NCBI GenBank assembly: GCA_003249625.1
Contig: QKII01000064.1
Location: forward strand, 1 to 16,566
DNA: 16,566 bases
Direction: 5' to 3'
Source: Propionivibrio sp.
GTDB lineage: Bacteria; Pseudomonadota; Gammaproteobacteria; Burkholderiales; Rhodocyclaceae
Positions within the stretch are counted from its first letter, which is position 1. Each line of letters begins with the position of its first letter. The notes under the pieces were generated by a model. The model was given only the letters and a program-made list of their open reading frames with translations, was not told the DNA's origin and searched no databases. Below, piece after piece: positions 10,233 through 16,566 of the stretch. Made by a program: the position numbers and the translations under genes.

Positions 10233-12136
10233 GCCTCGTTGCGCGCCGCTTCGAGCGCAATCCGCTTCAGGTGGACAAGCAGGATCGAAATCGCTGCCGG
10301 GGTCATGCCCTGGATGCGCGAAGCTTGGCCGATCGTTTCGGGACGATGCCGGGTAAGCTTCTGGCGGATTTCCGCCGACAGGCCGCCGATCGTCGAGTAA
10401 TCGATGCCCTCGGGCAGTCGAGTTTCCTCGTTGGCCTGGTTGCGCGCCACCTCGTCCGCCTGCCGTTCGATGTAGCCCTGGTATTTGGCCTGGATCTCAA
10501 CCTGTTCGATCACCAGCGGGTCGATAATGCCGGCCACACCATCCACATCGCCAACGTTCAACGACATCAGCCCCGCATAGCTCACGTCGGGACGACGCAG
10601 CAAGTCGAACAGCGAGTACTCGTGCTCGATCGGCTTGCCAAGCAGACGGGTCGTGGCATCCATGTCGACCTTGCCCGGATGCACCCAGGTCGAACGCAGG
10701 CGCTCCTGCTCGCGGGCAATCGCCTCGCGCTTCTCGCAGAAGGACGCCCAGCGGGCCTCGCCGACCAGCCCGAGTTGACGCCCGATCTCGGTCAGACGCA
10801 TGTCGGCGTTGTCCTCGCGCAGGCTAAGGCGGTACTCGGCGCGGCTGGTGAACATGCGGTACGGCTCCGCCACGCCACGAGTGATCAAGTCATCGACCAG
10901 TACGCCGAGATACGCCTCGTCGCGGCGTGGCGACCAGGCATCCTTGCCCTGCGCCTGCAGCGCGGCATTGGCTCCGGCGAGAAGACCTTGCGCCGCCGCT
11001 TCCTCGTAGCCCGTGGTTCCGTTGATCTGGCCGGCGAAGAACAGGCCATGGATCGACTTCGTCTCCAGCGAGGCATGCAGCCCGGTCGGATCGAAGTAGT
11101 CGTATTCGATGGCGTAGCCCGGACGCAAGATGTGACAGTTTTCCAGCCCCTTCATCGAACGCACAAGCGCCAGTTGGATATCGAAAGGCAGACTCGTTGA
11201 AATCCCGTTCGGATAGATCTCGTGCGTCGTCAGCCCTTCCGGCTCAAGGAAAATGTTATGGCTGTTCTTCGAGGCGAAACGATGGATCTTGTCCTCGATC
11301 GACGGGCAATAGCGCGGTCCGACGCCCTCGATGACCCCGGTGTACATCGGCGAGCGGTCAAGGCCACCGCGGATGATCTCGTGCGTCCGCTCATTGGTGC
11401 TGGTCACCCAGCACGGCAACTGGCGAGGATGCTGCCCGGCGTTGCCGAGGAAGGAGAATACCGGCAACGGGGCATCCGAGTGCTGCTCGGCCATCACAGA
11501 AAAATCGATCGTCTTGCCGTCAAGCCGCGGGGGGGTCCCTGTTTTCAGTCGCCCCACTGGCAACTGCAACTCGCGCAGTCGCGCCGCCAGCGAGACTGAA
11601 GGGGGGTCGCCCATGCGCCCGCCGGTCGACTGTGATAGACCGACGTGGATCTTGCCGTTGAGGAAGGTTCCGGCAGTCAGCACCACCGCGCGTGCAGCGA
11701 AGCGGATGCCGTGCTGCGTCACCGCGCCGACGACGCGGTCGCCTTCAACGAGCAGGTCATCGCATGCCTGGGCGAACAGCGTGAGGTTCGGCTGGTTTTC
11801 CAGCCGGGTCCTGATCGCTTGGCGGTAGAGTACGCGGTCGGCCTGCGCGCGCGTGGCACGCACCGCCGGCCCCTTGCTGGCGTTGAGGATGCGGAACTGG
11901 ATGCCAGCCTCATCGGTTGCCGCCGCCATCGCGCCATCGAGCGCGTCGACTTCCCGGACCAGATGCCCTTTGCCGATGCCGCCGATCGACGGGTTGCAGC
12001 TCATCGCGCCGAGCGTGTCGAGGTTGTGAGTCAGCAGCAGGGTTTTCACCCCCATGCGCGCGGCCGCCAGTGCCGCTTCGGTGCCGGCATGGCCGCCACC
12101 GACCACGATCACGTCAAAAGGGTCTGGATACTGCAT
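10229..12136 (-). CDS. mnmG: tRNA U34 carboxymethylaminomethyl-modifying enzyme MnmG
   Basis: A 635-residue FAD protein (GidA) that with MnmE installs the cmnm5 group on wobble uridine of several tRNAs. The FAD-binding [10 protein letters not shown] begins at 13, [16 protein letters not shown] starts at C47, and YCPSIEDKI carries C277; both cysteines match the E. coli positions. The C-terminal helical region, which binds MnmE and tRNA, reads [15 protein letters not shown] and [16 protein letters not shown]. The start chosen is ATG at 12134-12136, where the normal N-terminus begins. The frame stays open for another 264 codons upstream, but that part is antisense to the next gene and unlike MnmG. 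No Shine-Dalgarno is visible before this ATG. Confidence 0.97.
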   Translation of the reverse strand: MQYPDPFDVIVVGGGHAGTEAALAAARMGVKTLLLTHNLDTLGAMSCNPSIGGIGKGHLVREVDALDGAMAAATDEAGIQFRILNASKGPAVRATRAQADRVLYRQAIRTRLENQPNLTLFAQACDDLLVEGDRVVGAVTQHGIRFAARAVVLTAGTFLNGKIHVGLSQSTGGRMGDPPSVSLAARLRELQLPVGRLKTGTPPRLDGKTIDFSVMAEQHSDAPLPVFSFLGNAGQHPRQLPCWVTSTNERTHEIIRGGLDRSPMYTGVIEGVGPRYCPSIEDKIHRFASKNSHNIFLEPEGLTTHEIYPNGISTSLPFDIQLALVRSMKGLENCHILRPGYAIEYDYFDPTGLHASLETKSIHGLFFAGQINGTTGYEEAAAQGLLAGANAALQAQGKDAWSPRRDEAYLGVLVDDLITRGVAEPYRMFTSRAEYRLSLREDNADMRLTEIGRQLGLVGEARWASFCEKREAIAREQERLRSTWVHPGKVDMDATTRLLGKPIEHEYSLFDLLRRPDVSYAGLMSLNVGDVDGVAGIIDPLVIEQVEIQAKYQGYIERQADEVARNQANEETRLPEGIDYSTIGGLSAEIRQKLTRHRPETIGQASRIQGMTPAAISILLVHLKRIALEAARNEA

Positions 12137-12186
12137 CGGATCTGGAGAGTCTGGAAAGGGAGGAAGGATTGCGCAGAAGGCCGGGG

Positions 12187-12192
12187 ATTCTA
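12187..12192 (-). promoter_or_regulatory. candidate mnmG operon -10 element
   Basis: On the minus strand the hexamer reads TAGAAT (5 of 6 to TATAAT), about 51 bases upstream of the mnmG ATG, which would give a leader of roughly 44 bases. At 17-base spacing the -35 position holds TGTTAT, a poor match, and lies within an inverted repeat, which fits a regulated promoter. This promoter would serve mnmG-rsmG-parA-parB and perhaps, by readthrough, atp. It is a pattern match only. Confidence 0.4.
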
Positions 12193-12201
12193 CGCCAATC
12201 C

Positions 12202-12224
12202 GCTGAAAAATAACAGGTTTCAGC
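12202..12224. repeat. perfect inverted repeat upstream of mnmG
   Basis: Two perfect 7-bp arms, GCTGAAA and TTTCAGC, are separated by 9 bases (aataacagg). The repeat sits 10 bp upstream of the candidate mnmG -10 and covers the place of its -35, in the 165-bp region shared with the divergent response-regulator gene. It could be a regulator operator or, less likely, an RNA hairpin. No U-tract follows on either strand that would make it a terminator. No regulator family was recognised. Confidence 0.5.
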
Positions 12225-12301
12225 CTTTTCAACGGCGCTGACAGGTCCCGCAACCAACGAAACTTGATCGGATAGCGGCAGTCGCGTAAGGTGCCTGTCC
12301 C

Positions 12302-14017
12302 ATGAGCGTAGCCGATTCCAACGACACTGCCGAACTCCGGATAAAGCTCGGCAAAGAGCTTGAACGCATGCGCGTGCTGATCGTCGACCGGCACAGCAGC
12401 GCTCGCAATTCGTTGCGAATCATCCTGTCCACGCTTGACATCAGCGCCATCCATAACGCAGGAACGACGGCCGAAGTCTTGCGGCAGGTCAAGGCCTACG
12501 ACTTCGACGTCATCTTCGCTGACTACATCCTCGACGACGGCCGCGACGGCCAGCAGCTTCTCGAAGAGTTGCGGCAGAACCACCTGATTCCGCTCTCGAC
12601 GGTGTACATGGTCGTCTCCGCGGAAAGAAGTTACCAGAACGTTGTATCCGTCGCCGAACTCGCCCCCGACGACTATCTGATCAAGCCGTTCACCGCGGAA
12701 CAACTGCAGGCCCGGCTGATCAAGGCGCTGTACAAGAAACGTTTCTTCGAGCGGGTTTTCCGACATCTCGACGCCGGCGCTTTCAACGACGCCCTGGCGG
12801 CATGCAATGCGCTGCTCGGAACGGACGAGCAGTTCCTCTACGACATCCTCCGTTTCAAGGGTGAAATTCTCAACGCGCTGGGGCGGCACGAGGAAGCAAA
12901 GGCGGTTTACCAGCAGGTGCTCGATCACGCCGTCGTGCCTTGGGCACGCATGGGCCTGGCCATCGCCTTGCGCGGGCTCGACGAACTCGCCGAAGCCGAA
13001 AACATCGGCTGCGAGCTGATCGACGACTTCCCCGAATACCTCGCCGCCTACGACTTCGTCGCCAGCGTCCGAGAAGAAATGGGCCGGCTCGGCGAAGCAC
13101 AGGAGACTCTGCTAAAGGCAGCGGCCATCTCGCCAAACAACTCGGCCCGGCAACGCATCGTCGGCGACGTGGCGGTGCGCAACAACGCGCTCGACGTTGC
13201 GGAACGAGCCTACGGGAAGGTGCTGGAGCGTCACCGCGGGTCGTCTCTGCGCGTCATCGACGACTACACCAACCTGACGCGGGTGATGCTCGACCGCGGC
13301 CGCACCGACGGCGCACGCAAGGTAACTCAGGAGTTACGCCGTGACTTGCGCGGCAATCCGCAAGGAGAGCTTGCCGCGCTGGTCATGGACAGTCTGTGCG
13401 CCAACCAGGCCGGAGAACCGGCCAAGGCCAGGCAAGCCCTGGACAAGGCGCTGGCGATGCACGAGGACATGCAGGACGGCTTCAGCAAATCCGGTCTTTC
13501 GCAGAAGATCGCCGTGGATCTGGCGCACGCCTGCCTCGCCGCCGGCGACGAAGCCAGCGCCCAGGCCATCCTCGGCAAGGTAGCTGCCGAAAACCACGAG
13601 GACCGCGGCATGATCGCCCAGATCCAGGGCGTTTTCGCCAAGACCGGCAAGGAGGATGCCGGGCAGTCGCTACTCGCCAAGGTAGGCCGCGAGATTGTCG
13701 AACTGAACAACCGCGGCGTGCTTGCCGCCCGCAGCGGCGACATTGAGGCGGCGGTGCGAATGCTGATCGAAGCGGCCGAACGCGTGCCGAACCTGCAGTT
13801 CCTGGTCAACGCCAGCAAGGCCATCTTTACCCTGCTCGCCCGCAAGGGATGGGACGAGGAAATGGCCGAACGTGGCCTGCGCTACCTGCAACTGGCACAA
13901 TCCAAGGACAGTCGCAGCCCCAAGGTCATTTCCGCGCGCGAGATGTACTACCAGGCCGCCCGCAAGTACGGCATCGAGGTTACCGCGCTGGGCAACCGTG
14001 GCCCGGGCTTATCCTGA
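12302..14017 (+). CDS. response regulator receiver domain fused to TPR-like repeats
   Basis: A 571-residue protein with a CheY-like receiver domain at about 23-142 and a helical tetratricopeptide-like region from about 145 to the end. No DNA-binding, nucleotide cyclase or phosphodiesterase domain is seen, so output is probably by protein-protein contact. Receiver residues: D29, phosphoacceptor D74 (in [10 protein letters not shown]), S106 and K128 (in DYLIKPF). The second acidic residue, normally aspartate next to D29, is arginine (R30). The repeats include A-rich helix pairs such as [17 protein letters not shown] and [19 protein letters not shown]. The ATG at 12302 has AAGG 10 bases upstream; a second in-frame ATG at 12368 directly before the receiver strand is an alternative. 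It is divergent from mnmG and convergent with mutY. No partner histidine kinase lies in the window. The exact function is unknown. Confidence 0.85.
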   Translation: MSVADSNDTAELRIKLGKELERMRVLIVDRHSSARNSLRIILSTLDISAIHNAGTTAEVLRQVKAYDFDVIFADYILDDGRDGQQLLEELRQNHLIPLSTVYMVVSAERSYQNVVSVAELAPDDYLIKPFTAEQLQARLIKALYKKRFFERVFRHLDAGAFNDALAACNALLGTDEQFLYDILRFKGEILNALGRHEEAKAVYQQVLDHAVVPWARMGLAIALRGLDELAEAENIGCELIDDFPEYLAAYDFVASVREEMGRLGEAQETLLKAAAISPNNSARQRIVGDVAVRNNALDVAERAYGKVLERHRGSSLRVIDDYTNLTRVMLDRGRTDGARKVTQELRRDLRGNPQGELAALVMDSLCANQAGEPAKARQALDKALAMHEDMQDGFSKSGLSQKIAVDLAHACLAAGDEASAQAILGKVAAENHEDRGMIAQIQGVFAKTGKEDAGQSLLAKVGREIVELNNRGVLAARSGDIEAAVRMLIEAAERVPNLQFLVNASKAIFTLLARKGWDEEMAERGLRYLQLAQSKDSRSPKVISAREMYYQAARKYGIEVTALGNRGPGLS

Positions 14018-14021
14018 CCCA

Positions 14022-14036
14022 TCTGAATCATTCAGA
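14022..14036. repeat. short palindrome at the convergent gene ends
   Basis: TCTGAAT-C-ATTCAGA is a perfect palindrome with 7-bp arms and a 1-base centre. It lies between the stop of the TPR response regulator (14015-14017) and the mutY stop codon (14032-14034), overlapping the latter. It is AT-rich, has too tight a loop for a strong hairpin and no U-tract on either side, so a terminator role is doubtful. Chance is possible. Confidence 0.35.
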
Positions 14037-15072
14037 ATACGCCGAGCAACAGCCGCTTCAGCGGCGCAGGCAACGCTGCCGAATCGATATCACCCACGGC
14101 CAGCCACGTCCATCCGGGTTCCCCGAGCCGTTTTTCATCCCGCTCGACGCGGTGGAATTTCGGCCTGATCGTCAGATGGAAATGGCTGAAGCTGTGCTGC
14201 ACTGCGGGCAGATCACTGGCTTGCACCAGCCGGCAACCATGACGCGCTGCGAAGCTATCCACCCCGTCTTCCGGCTCTTCCGGCAACGCCAGCAACCCAC
14301 CCCAGATCCCGGCCGGTGGCCGACGCTCCAGCAACACACGCCGCCCATCGGTCAGCACAAGCATCGACGCTTCCCGCCGCGGCAGAGGCTTGCCGGGCTT
14401 CGCCACGGGCAGCTCCGCCTGGCGTCCTTCTTTCCGGGCGACGCAGATATCGGCCATCGGACAATCGCCGCAAACGGGATTTGTCCGGGAGCACAGCGTC
14501 GCGCCGAGATCCATGATCCCCTGCGTATACGCTTCGATATGCGCTGTCGGCAACAGCAATTCTGCGAGCCGCCACATCTCCTTTTCCACGACGGCGGAAC
14601 CTGGAAATCCCTCGATTCCGAAGCAGCGAGCCAGAACCCGCTTGACGTTTCCATCAAGAATCGCCGCCCGCGCGCCGAAGGCGAATGCGGCGATTGCCGC
14701 CGCCGTCGAACGTCCGATCCCTGGCAAAGCAGCGAGTTGCTGCGAATCGGCGGGAAAAGATCCGCCATGCTTTTCGACAACGACCTGCGCACAGCGATGC
14801 AGGTTGCGCGCCCGCGCATAGTAGCCAAGCCCCGCCCAGTGTTCGAGCACGGTGTCTATCGGCGCTGCAGCCAGCGTCTGCACATTGGGAAAGCGTTCAA
14901 GAAAACGCTGATAGTAGGGAATCACCGTTGTCACCTGTGTCTGCTGCAACATGATCTCGGACAGCCAAATCCTGTAGGCATCGCGAGTGTTCTGCCAGGG
15001 CAAATCATGGCGGCCACGCTGGCGCTGCCAGCGGACCAGGCGCGCAGCGAAGGAAACGTCGAGATCAGGCAT
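14032..15072 (-). CDS. mutY: A/G-specific adenine DNA glycosylase MutY
   Basis: A 346-residue base-excision repair glycosylase that removes adenine opposite 8-oxoguanine. Catalytic E39 is in LSEIMLQQTQV, the helix-hairpin-helix is ALPGIGRSTAAAI (115-127), and catalytic D140 lies in ILDGNVKRVLAR. Four iron-sulfur cysteines at 194, 201, 204 and 210 follow the C-x6-C-x2-C-x5-C pattern. The C-terminal NUDIX-like domain (about 235-346) includes PPAGIWGGLLALPE and the HSFSHFHLTI segment that senses 8-oxoguanine. The start at 15072 (MPDLDVSFAARL) is chosen because it fits the family; the frame stays open to an ATG at 15132, which would add 20 unfamiliar residues and overlap a promoter-like sequence. 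No strong ribosome site is seen before either start. Confidence 0.96.
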   Translation of the reverse strand: MPDLDVSFAARLVRWQRQRGRHDLPWQNTRDAYRIWLSEIMLQQTQVTTVIPYYQRFLERFPNVQTLAAAPIDTVLEHWAGLGYYARARNLHRCAQVVVEKHGGSFPADSQQLAALPGIGRSTAAAIAAFAFGARAAILDGNVKRVLARCFGIEGFPGSAVVEKEMWRLAELLLPTAHIEAYTQGIMDLGATLCSRTNPVCGDCPMADICVARKEGRQAELPVAKPGKPLPRREASMLVLTDGRRVLLERRPPAGIWGGLLALPEEPEDGVDSFAARHGCRLVQASDLPAVQHSFSHFHLTIRPKFHRVERDEKRLGEPGWTWLAVGDIDSAALPAPLKRLLLGVF

Positions 15073-15116
15073 GGGAATACGAATGGGAAGACGACAACAG
15101 GGGCAGATGACGGGTC

Positions 15117-15122
15117 TATAAT
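15117..15122 (+). promoter_or_regulatory. candidate -10 for the flavin reductase gene
   Basis: A perfect TATAAT on the plus strand lies 94 bp before the flavin reductase ATG, inside the gap between it and divergent mutY. The -35 position at 17-base spacing is acaaca, a poor match. The same bases read ATTATA on the other strand, so a minus-strand start for mutY is also possible. It is a pattern match, not proof. Confidence 0.35.
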
Positions 15123-15215
15123 GGCCGCCCAATGGGTTCGGTAGGCGCGGCGGGACTGAACTTCCACGCCCGGTGCCGATCTTAGCATGCCGTTATTTTC
15201 TGCCCCGGACCACCA

Positions 15216-15737
15216 ATGACCGAGATTGAATCCGCCCCCTCCGAAGCTGCATTCGACAGCCGCGAATTCCGCAACACGCTGGGCCGCTTCGCTACCGGCA
15301 TCACCATCGTGACCGCCTTGGGATCTGACGGGAAACCGATCGGTGTAACGATCAGTTCGTTCAACTCCGTTTCGCTCGACCCGCCGCTGATCCTTTGGAG
15401 CCTGTCAGCCAACTCACCCAAGCTGGAAGCCTTTCGTCAGGCCGACCGCTATGCGATCAACGTCCTGGCGGCAGACCAGCGCGGGTTGTCCAACCGTTTT
15501 GCCTCGCGCAACGATGACCGCTTTGCCGATGTTCCCGTGCGCACCGAACCCGGCGGCGCCCCTCTGATCGACGGTTGCTGTGCCTGGTTCGAGTGTACGC
15601 ACGAAGCGCATTACCCCGGCGGCGACCATGTCATCTTCGTAGGACGTGTCAAACGCTTCGCCCGGGGCGAGGCCACATCGCCGCTGGTCTTCTTTGACGG
15701 AACCTATTGCTGGCTCGACATGGACGAAGCCGATTGA
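15216..15737 (+). CDS. flavin reductase family protein (HpaC/DIM6-NTAB type)
   Basis: A 173-residue protein of the flavin reductase-like split-barrel family, which binds FMN or FAD and typically uses NAD(P)H to supply reduced flavin to a monooxygenase or other acceptor. Signature segments are FRNTLGRFATGITIVTA (18-34), GVTISSFNSVSLDPPLI (43-59), YAINVLAADQ (79-88) and GDHVIFVGRV (136-145). The ATG at 15216 has a weak GGA upstream. No oxygenase partner lies next to it: the neighbours are mutY (divergent) and a cytochrome gene 75 bp downstream. The true substrate and partner are unknown. The segment DGCCAWFEC (119-127) has three cysteines, more than I would expect, though their role is unknown. 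Confidence 0.85.
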   Translation: MTEIESAPSEAAFDSREFRNTLGRFATGITIVTALGSDGKPIGVTISSFNSVSLDPPLILWSLSANSPKLEAFRQADRYAINVLAADQRGLSNRFASRNDDRFADVPVRTEPGGAPLIDGCCAWFECTHEAHYPGGDHVIFVGRVKRFARGEATSPLVFFDGTYCWLDMDEAD

Positions 15738-15761
15738 ATCAGCCAAAAAAACCGGTACGAT
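15734..15761 (+). promoter_or_regulatory. candidate promoter for the cytochrome c gene
   Basis: TTGAAT (15734-15739, overlapping the stop of the flavin reductase gene) and TACGAT (15756-15761) are separated by 16 bases, matching sigma70 -35 and -10 at 4 of 6 each. This would give a leader of about 45 bases before the ATG at 15813. It suggests that the cytochrome gene can be transcribed on its own as well as with the gene before it. Confidence 0.35.
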
Positions 15762-15812
15762 CACGCTTCGGTCAGACGAACCGCCACCACAAACAACTTC
15801 GCGGGGAACATC

Positions 15813-16268
15813 ATGGCTAGCAAACCCAAATCTTCGGCAAACTCATCCCGCACGATCATGCTGGCCTCAATTGCTATCGGGATCCTGCTCACCGTGATCA
15901 TCTGGCCGCTATCGATGATCGGCAAGGGCGATCCCTCGGCGGAGAGCGCAGACGATGCCGAACTGCGCATCCAGCCGGTCGCCCGCGTCGAACTGAAGAA
16001 GGCCGCCGCGCCATCGGATGGAAAACCGCGAAGCGCCGAAACCATCTATAACACGATCTGCAAGGCCTGCCACGATACCGGCGTTGCAGGCGCGCCGAAG
16101 ACCGGCGACAAGGCGGCATGGGCGCCGCGAATCGCCCAAGGCGACGCGGCCTTGCTTCAGTCAGTCATCAACGGCAAAAATGCCATGCCGCCACGCGCCG
16201 GTGACGCAACGCTTACCGACGACGAACTCAAGGCTGCTGTCGCGTTCCTGACCGGCAAGGCCAAGTAA
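15813..16268 (+). CDS. membrane-anchored cytochrome c5-type protein
   Basis: A 151-residue monoheme c-type cytochrome. A basic N-terminus is followed by an uncleaved membrane anchor (about 14-36), so the heme domain should face the periplasm. A linker of roughly 40 residues leads to the domain with heme-binding CKACH at 83-87; the sixth ligand is probably M125 in NAMPPRAG, as in the cytochrome c5/CycB family. The end ELKAAVAFLTGKAK is the usual C-terminal helix. The ATG has GGGGAA 5-6 bases upstream. Related proteins shuttle electrons in aerobic respiratory chains; the direct partners here are not shown. A bidirectional terminator follows 20 bp after the stop. Confidence 0.9.
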   Translation: MASKPKSSANSSRTIMLASIAIGILLTVIIWPLSMIGKGDPSAESADDAELRIQPVARVELKKAAAPSDGKPRSAETIYNTICKACHDTGVAGAPKTGDKAAWAPRIAQGDAALLQSVINGKNAMPPRAGDATLTDDELKAAVAFLTGKAK

Positions 16269-16288
16269 CTCTTTTCCACTCGAAAATA

Positions 16289-16310
16289 GGGGAGCCCACG
16301 CTCCCCTTTT
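16289..16310. terminator. bidirectional intrinsic terminator
   Basis: GGGGAGC and GCTCCCC form a perfect 7-bp stem with a 4-base loop (CCAC), followed by TTTT on the plus strand and preceded by AAAAT, which gives ATTTT on the minus strand. It lies between the cytochrome c gene stop (16266-16268) and the convergent Ldh-family gene stop at 16326, so it can end transcripts from both sides. Confidence 0.85.
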
Positions 16311-16325
16311 CGTTCTTCGCCTCGC

Positions 16326-16566
16326 TTACAGCATTGCGGGCATGGCGACGTCGTAGCGCCCCGCCGCCGCCGTCAGCGCCTCAAGTGCCTTCGGCGCAAC
16401 ATCGAGCCCCGTATGCTGTGCTTCGGCAATTCGCCGCTGGGCCATTTCGCCTGGCATGCGCACGGGATTCGCAGGATCGATCGGTGCGTTGGCATGGCAG
16501 CGCCCGGTCAGGAAGTCCATCTGGCGCAGGAAGGCCTCCCGCCCGGCAAAAGCATCGGGGTCGATC
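16326..16566 (-). CDS. malate/L-lactate dehydrogenase (Ldh_2) family protein, C-terminal fragment
   Basis: The last 79 codons of a minus-strand gene that starts beyond the right edge; the stop is TAA at 16326-16328. The visible sequence IDPDAFAGREAFLRQMDFL, then PVRMPGEMAQRRIAEAQHTGLDV and the following short helix, matches the C-terminal end of the NAD(P)H-dependent Ldh_2 family (malate, L-lactate, ureidoglycolate or imino-acid reductases). These enzymes use a fold unlike the classical lactate dehydrogenases. The catalytic and cofactor regions are outside the window, so the substrate cannot be inferred. It converges on the cytochrome c gene across a shared terminator. Confidence 0.7.
   Translation of the reverse strand, partial: IDPDAFAGREAFLRQMDFLTGRCHANAPIDPANPVRMPGEMAQRRIAEAQHTGLDVAPKALEALTAAAGRYDVAMPAML

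Noticed and set aside
12264..12292. TTGATC-N17-TAAGGT as promoter of the TPR response regulator
   Set aside because: Spacing is ideal but the -10 matches only 3 of 6, the AAGG also serves as the ribosome binding site, and the start point would fall about 3 bases before the ATG, leaving no leader. Not strong enough to list.
12137..12928. 264-codon open extension upstream of mnmG
   Set aside because: It is antisense to the receiver-TPR gene, shows no MnmG-like sequence, and the family N-terminus starts at 12136. It reflects GC-rich codon bias.
13849..15144. 431-codon plus-strand open frame across mutY
   Set aside because: It overlaps the end of the TPR gene in another frame and runs antisense to intact mutY; composition is that of a shadow.

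Overview
The window is a core chromosomal segment of a betaproteobacterium, most likely in the Rhodocyclales (Dechloromonas/Azonexus/Accumulibacter-like). This rests on the gene order mnmG-rsmG-parA-parB-atpIBEFHAGDC, the betaproteobacterial character of the ATP synthase subunits, the Tim44-like/ubiJ pair and the GC-rich codon use. The taxonomic placement is inference from protein character, since no search was possible.

Layout: at the left edge the C-terminus of a Tim44-like protein is followed by ubiJ (ubiquinone synthesis accessory factor), both on the plus strand. They run convergently into one long minus-strand block from about 12136 down to 894: mnmG, rsmG, parA, parB, then atpI, atpB, atpE, atpF, atpH, atpA, atpG, atpD, atpC. 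The genes overlap or are tightly spaced. The main gaps are a 108-bp parB-atpI gap that may hold an atp promoter, a U-rich leader before atpE, and a hairpin between atpD and atpC. To the right, a divergent plus-strand gene encodes a response-regulator receiver domain fused to a TPR-like region. It meets mutY (minus) tail to tail. Beyond mutY lie a plus-strand flavin reductase-like gene and a membrane-anchored cytochrome c5-type gene, a bidirectional terminator, and the C-terminus of a minus-strand malate/L-lactate dehydrogenase (Ldh_2) family gene cut by the right edge.

Functionally the left and middle parts concern energy and growth. UbiJ supports the quinone pool, the atp genes encode a complete proton-type F1Fo ATP synthase plus the assembly factor AtpI, ParA/ParB segregate the chromosome, and MnmG and RsmG modify tRNA and 16S rRNA. 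The right part is a set of mostly single genes for signalling, DNA repair, flavin reduction and electron transfer. All complete coding genes appear intact and there are no mobile elements, CRISPR arrays, tRNAs or rRNAs. I see no clear new multi-gene system. The most interesting signals are regulatory: a transcript-strand-specific hairpin at atpD-atpC, the atpE leader, an inverted repeat over the mnmG promoter region, and an altered acidic pocket in the TPR response regulator.
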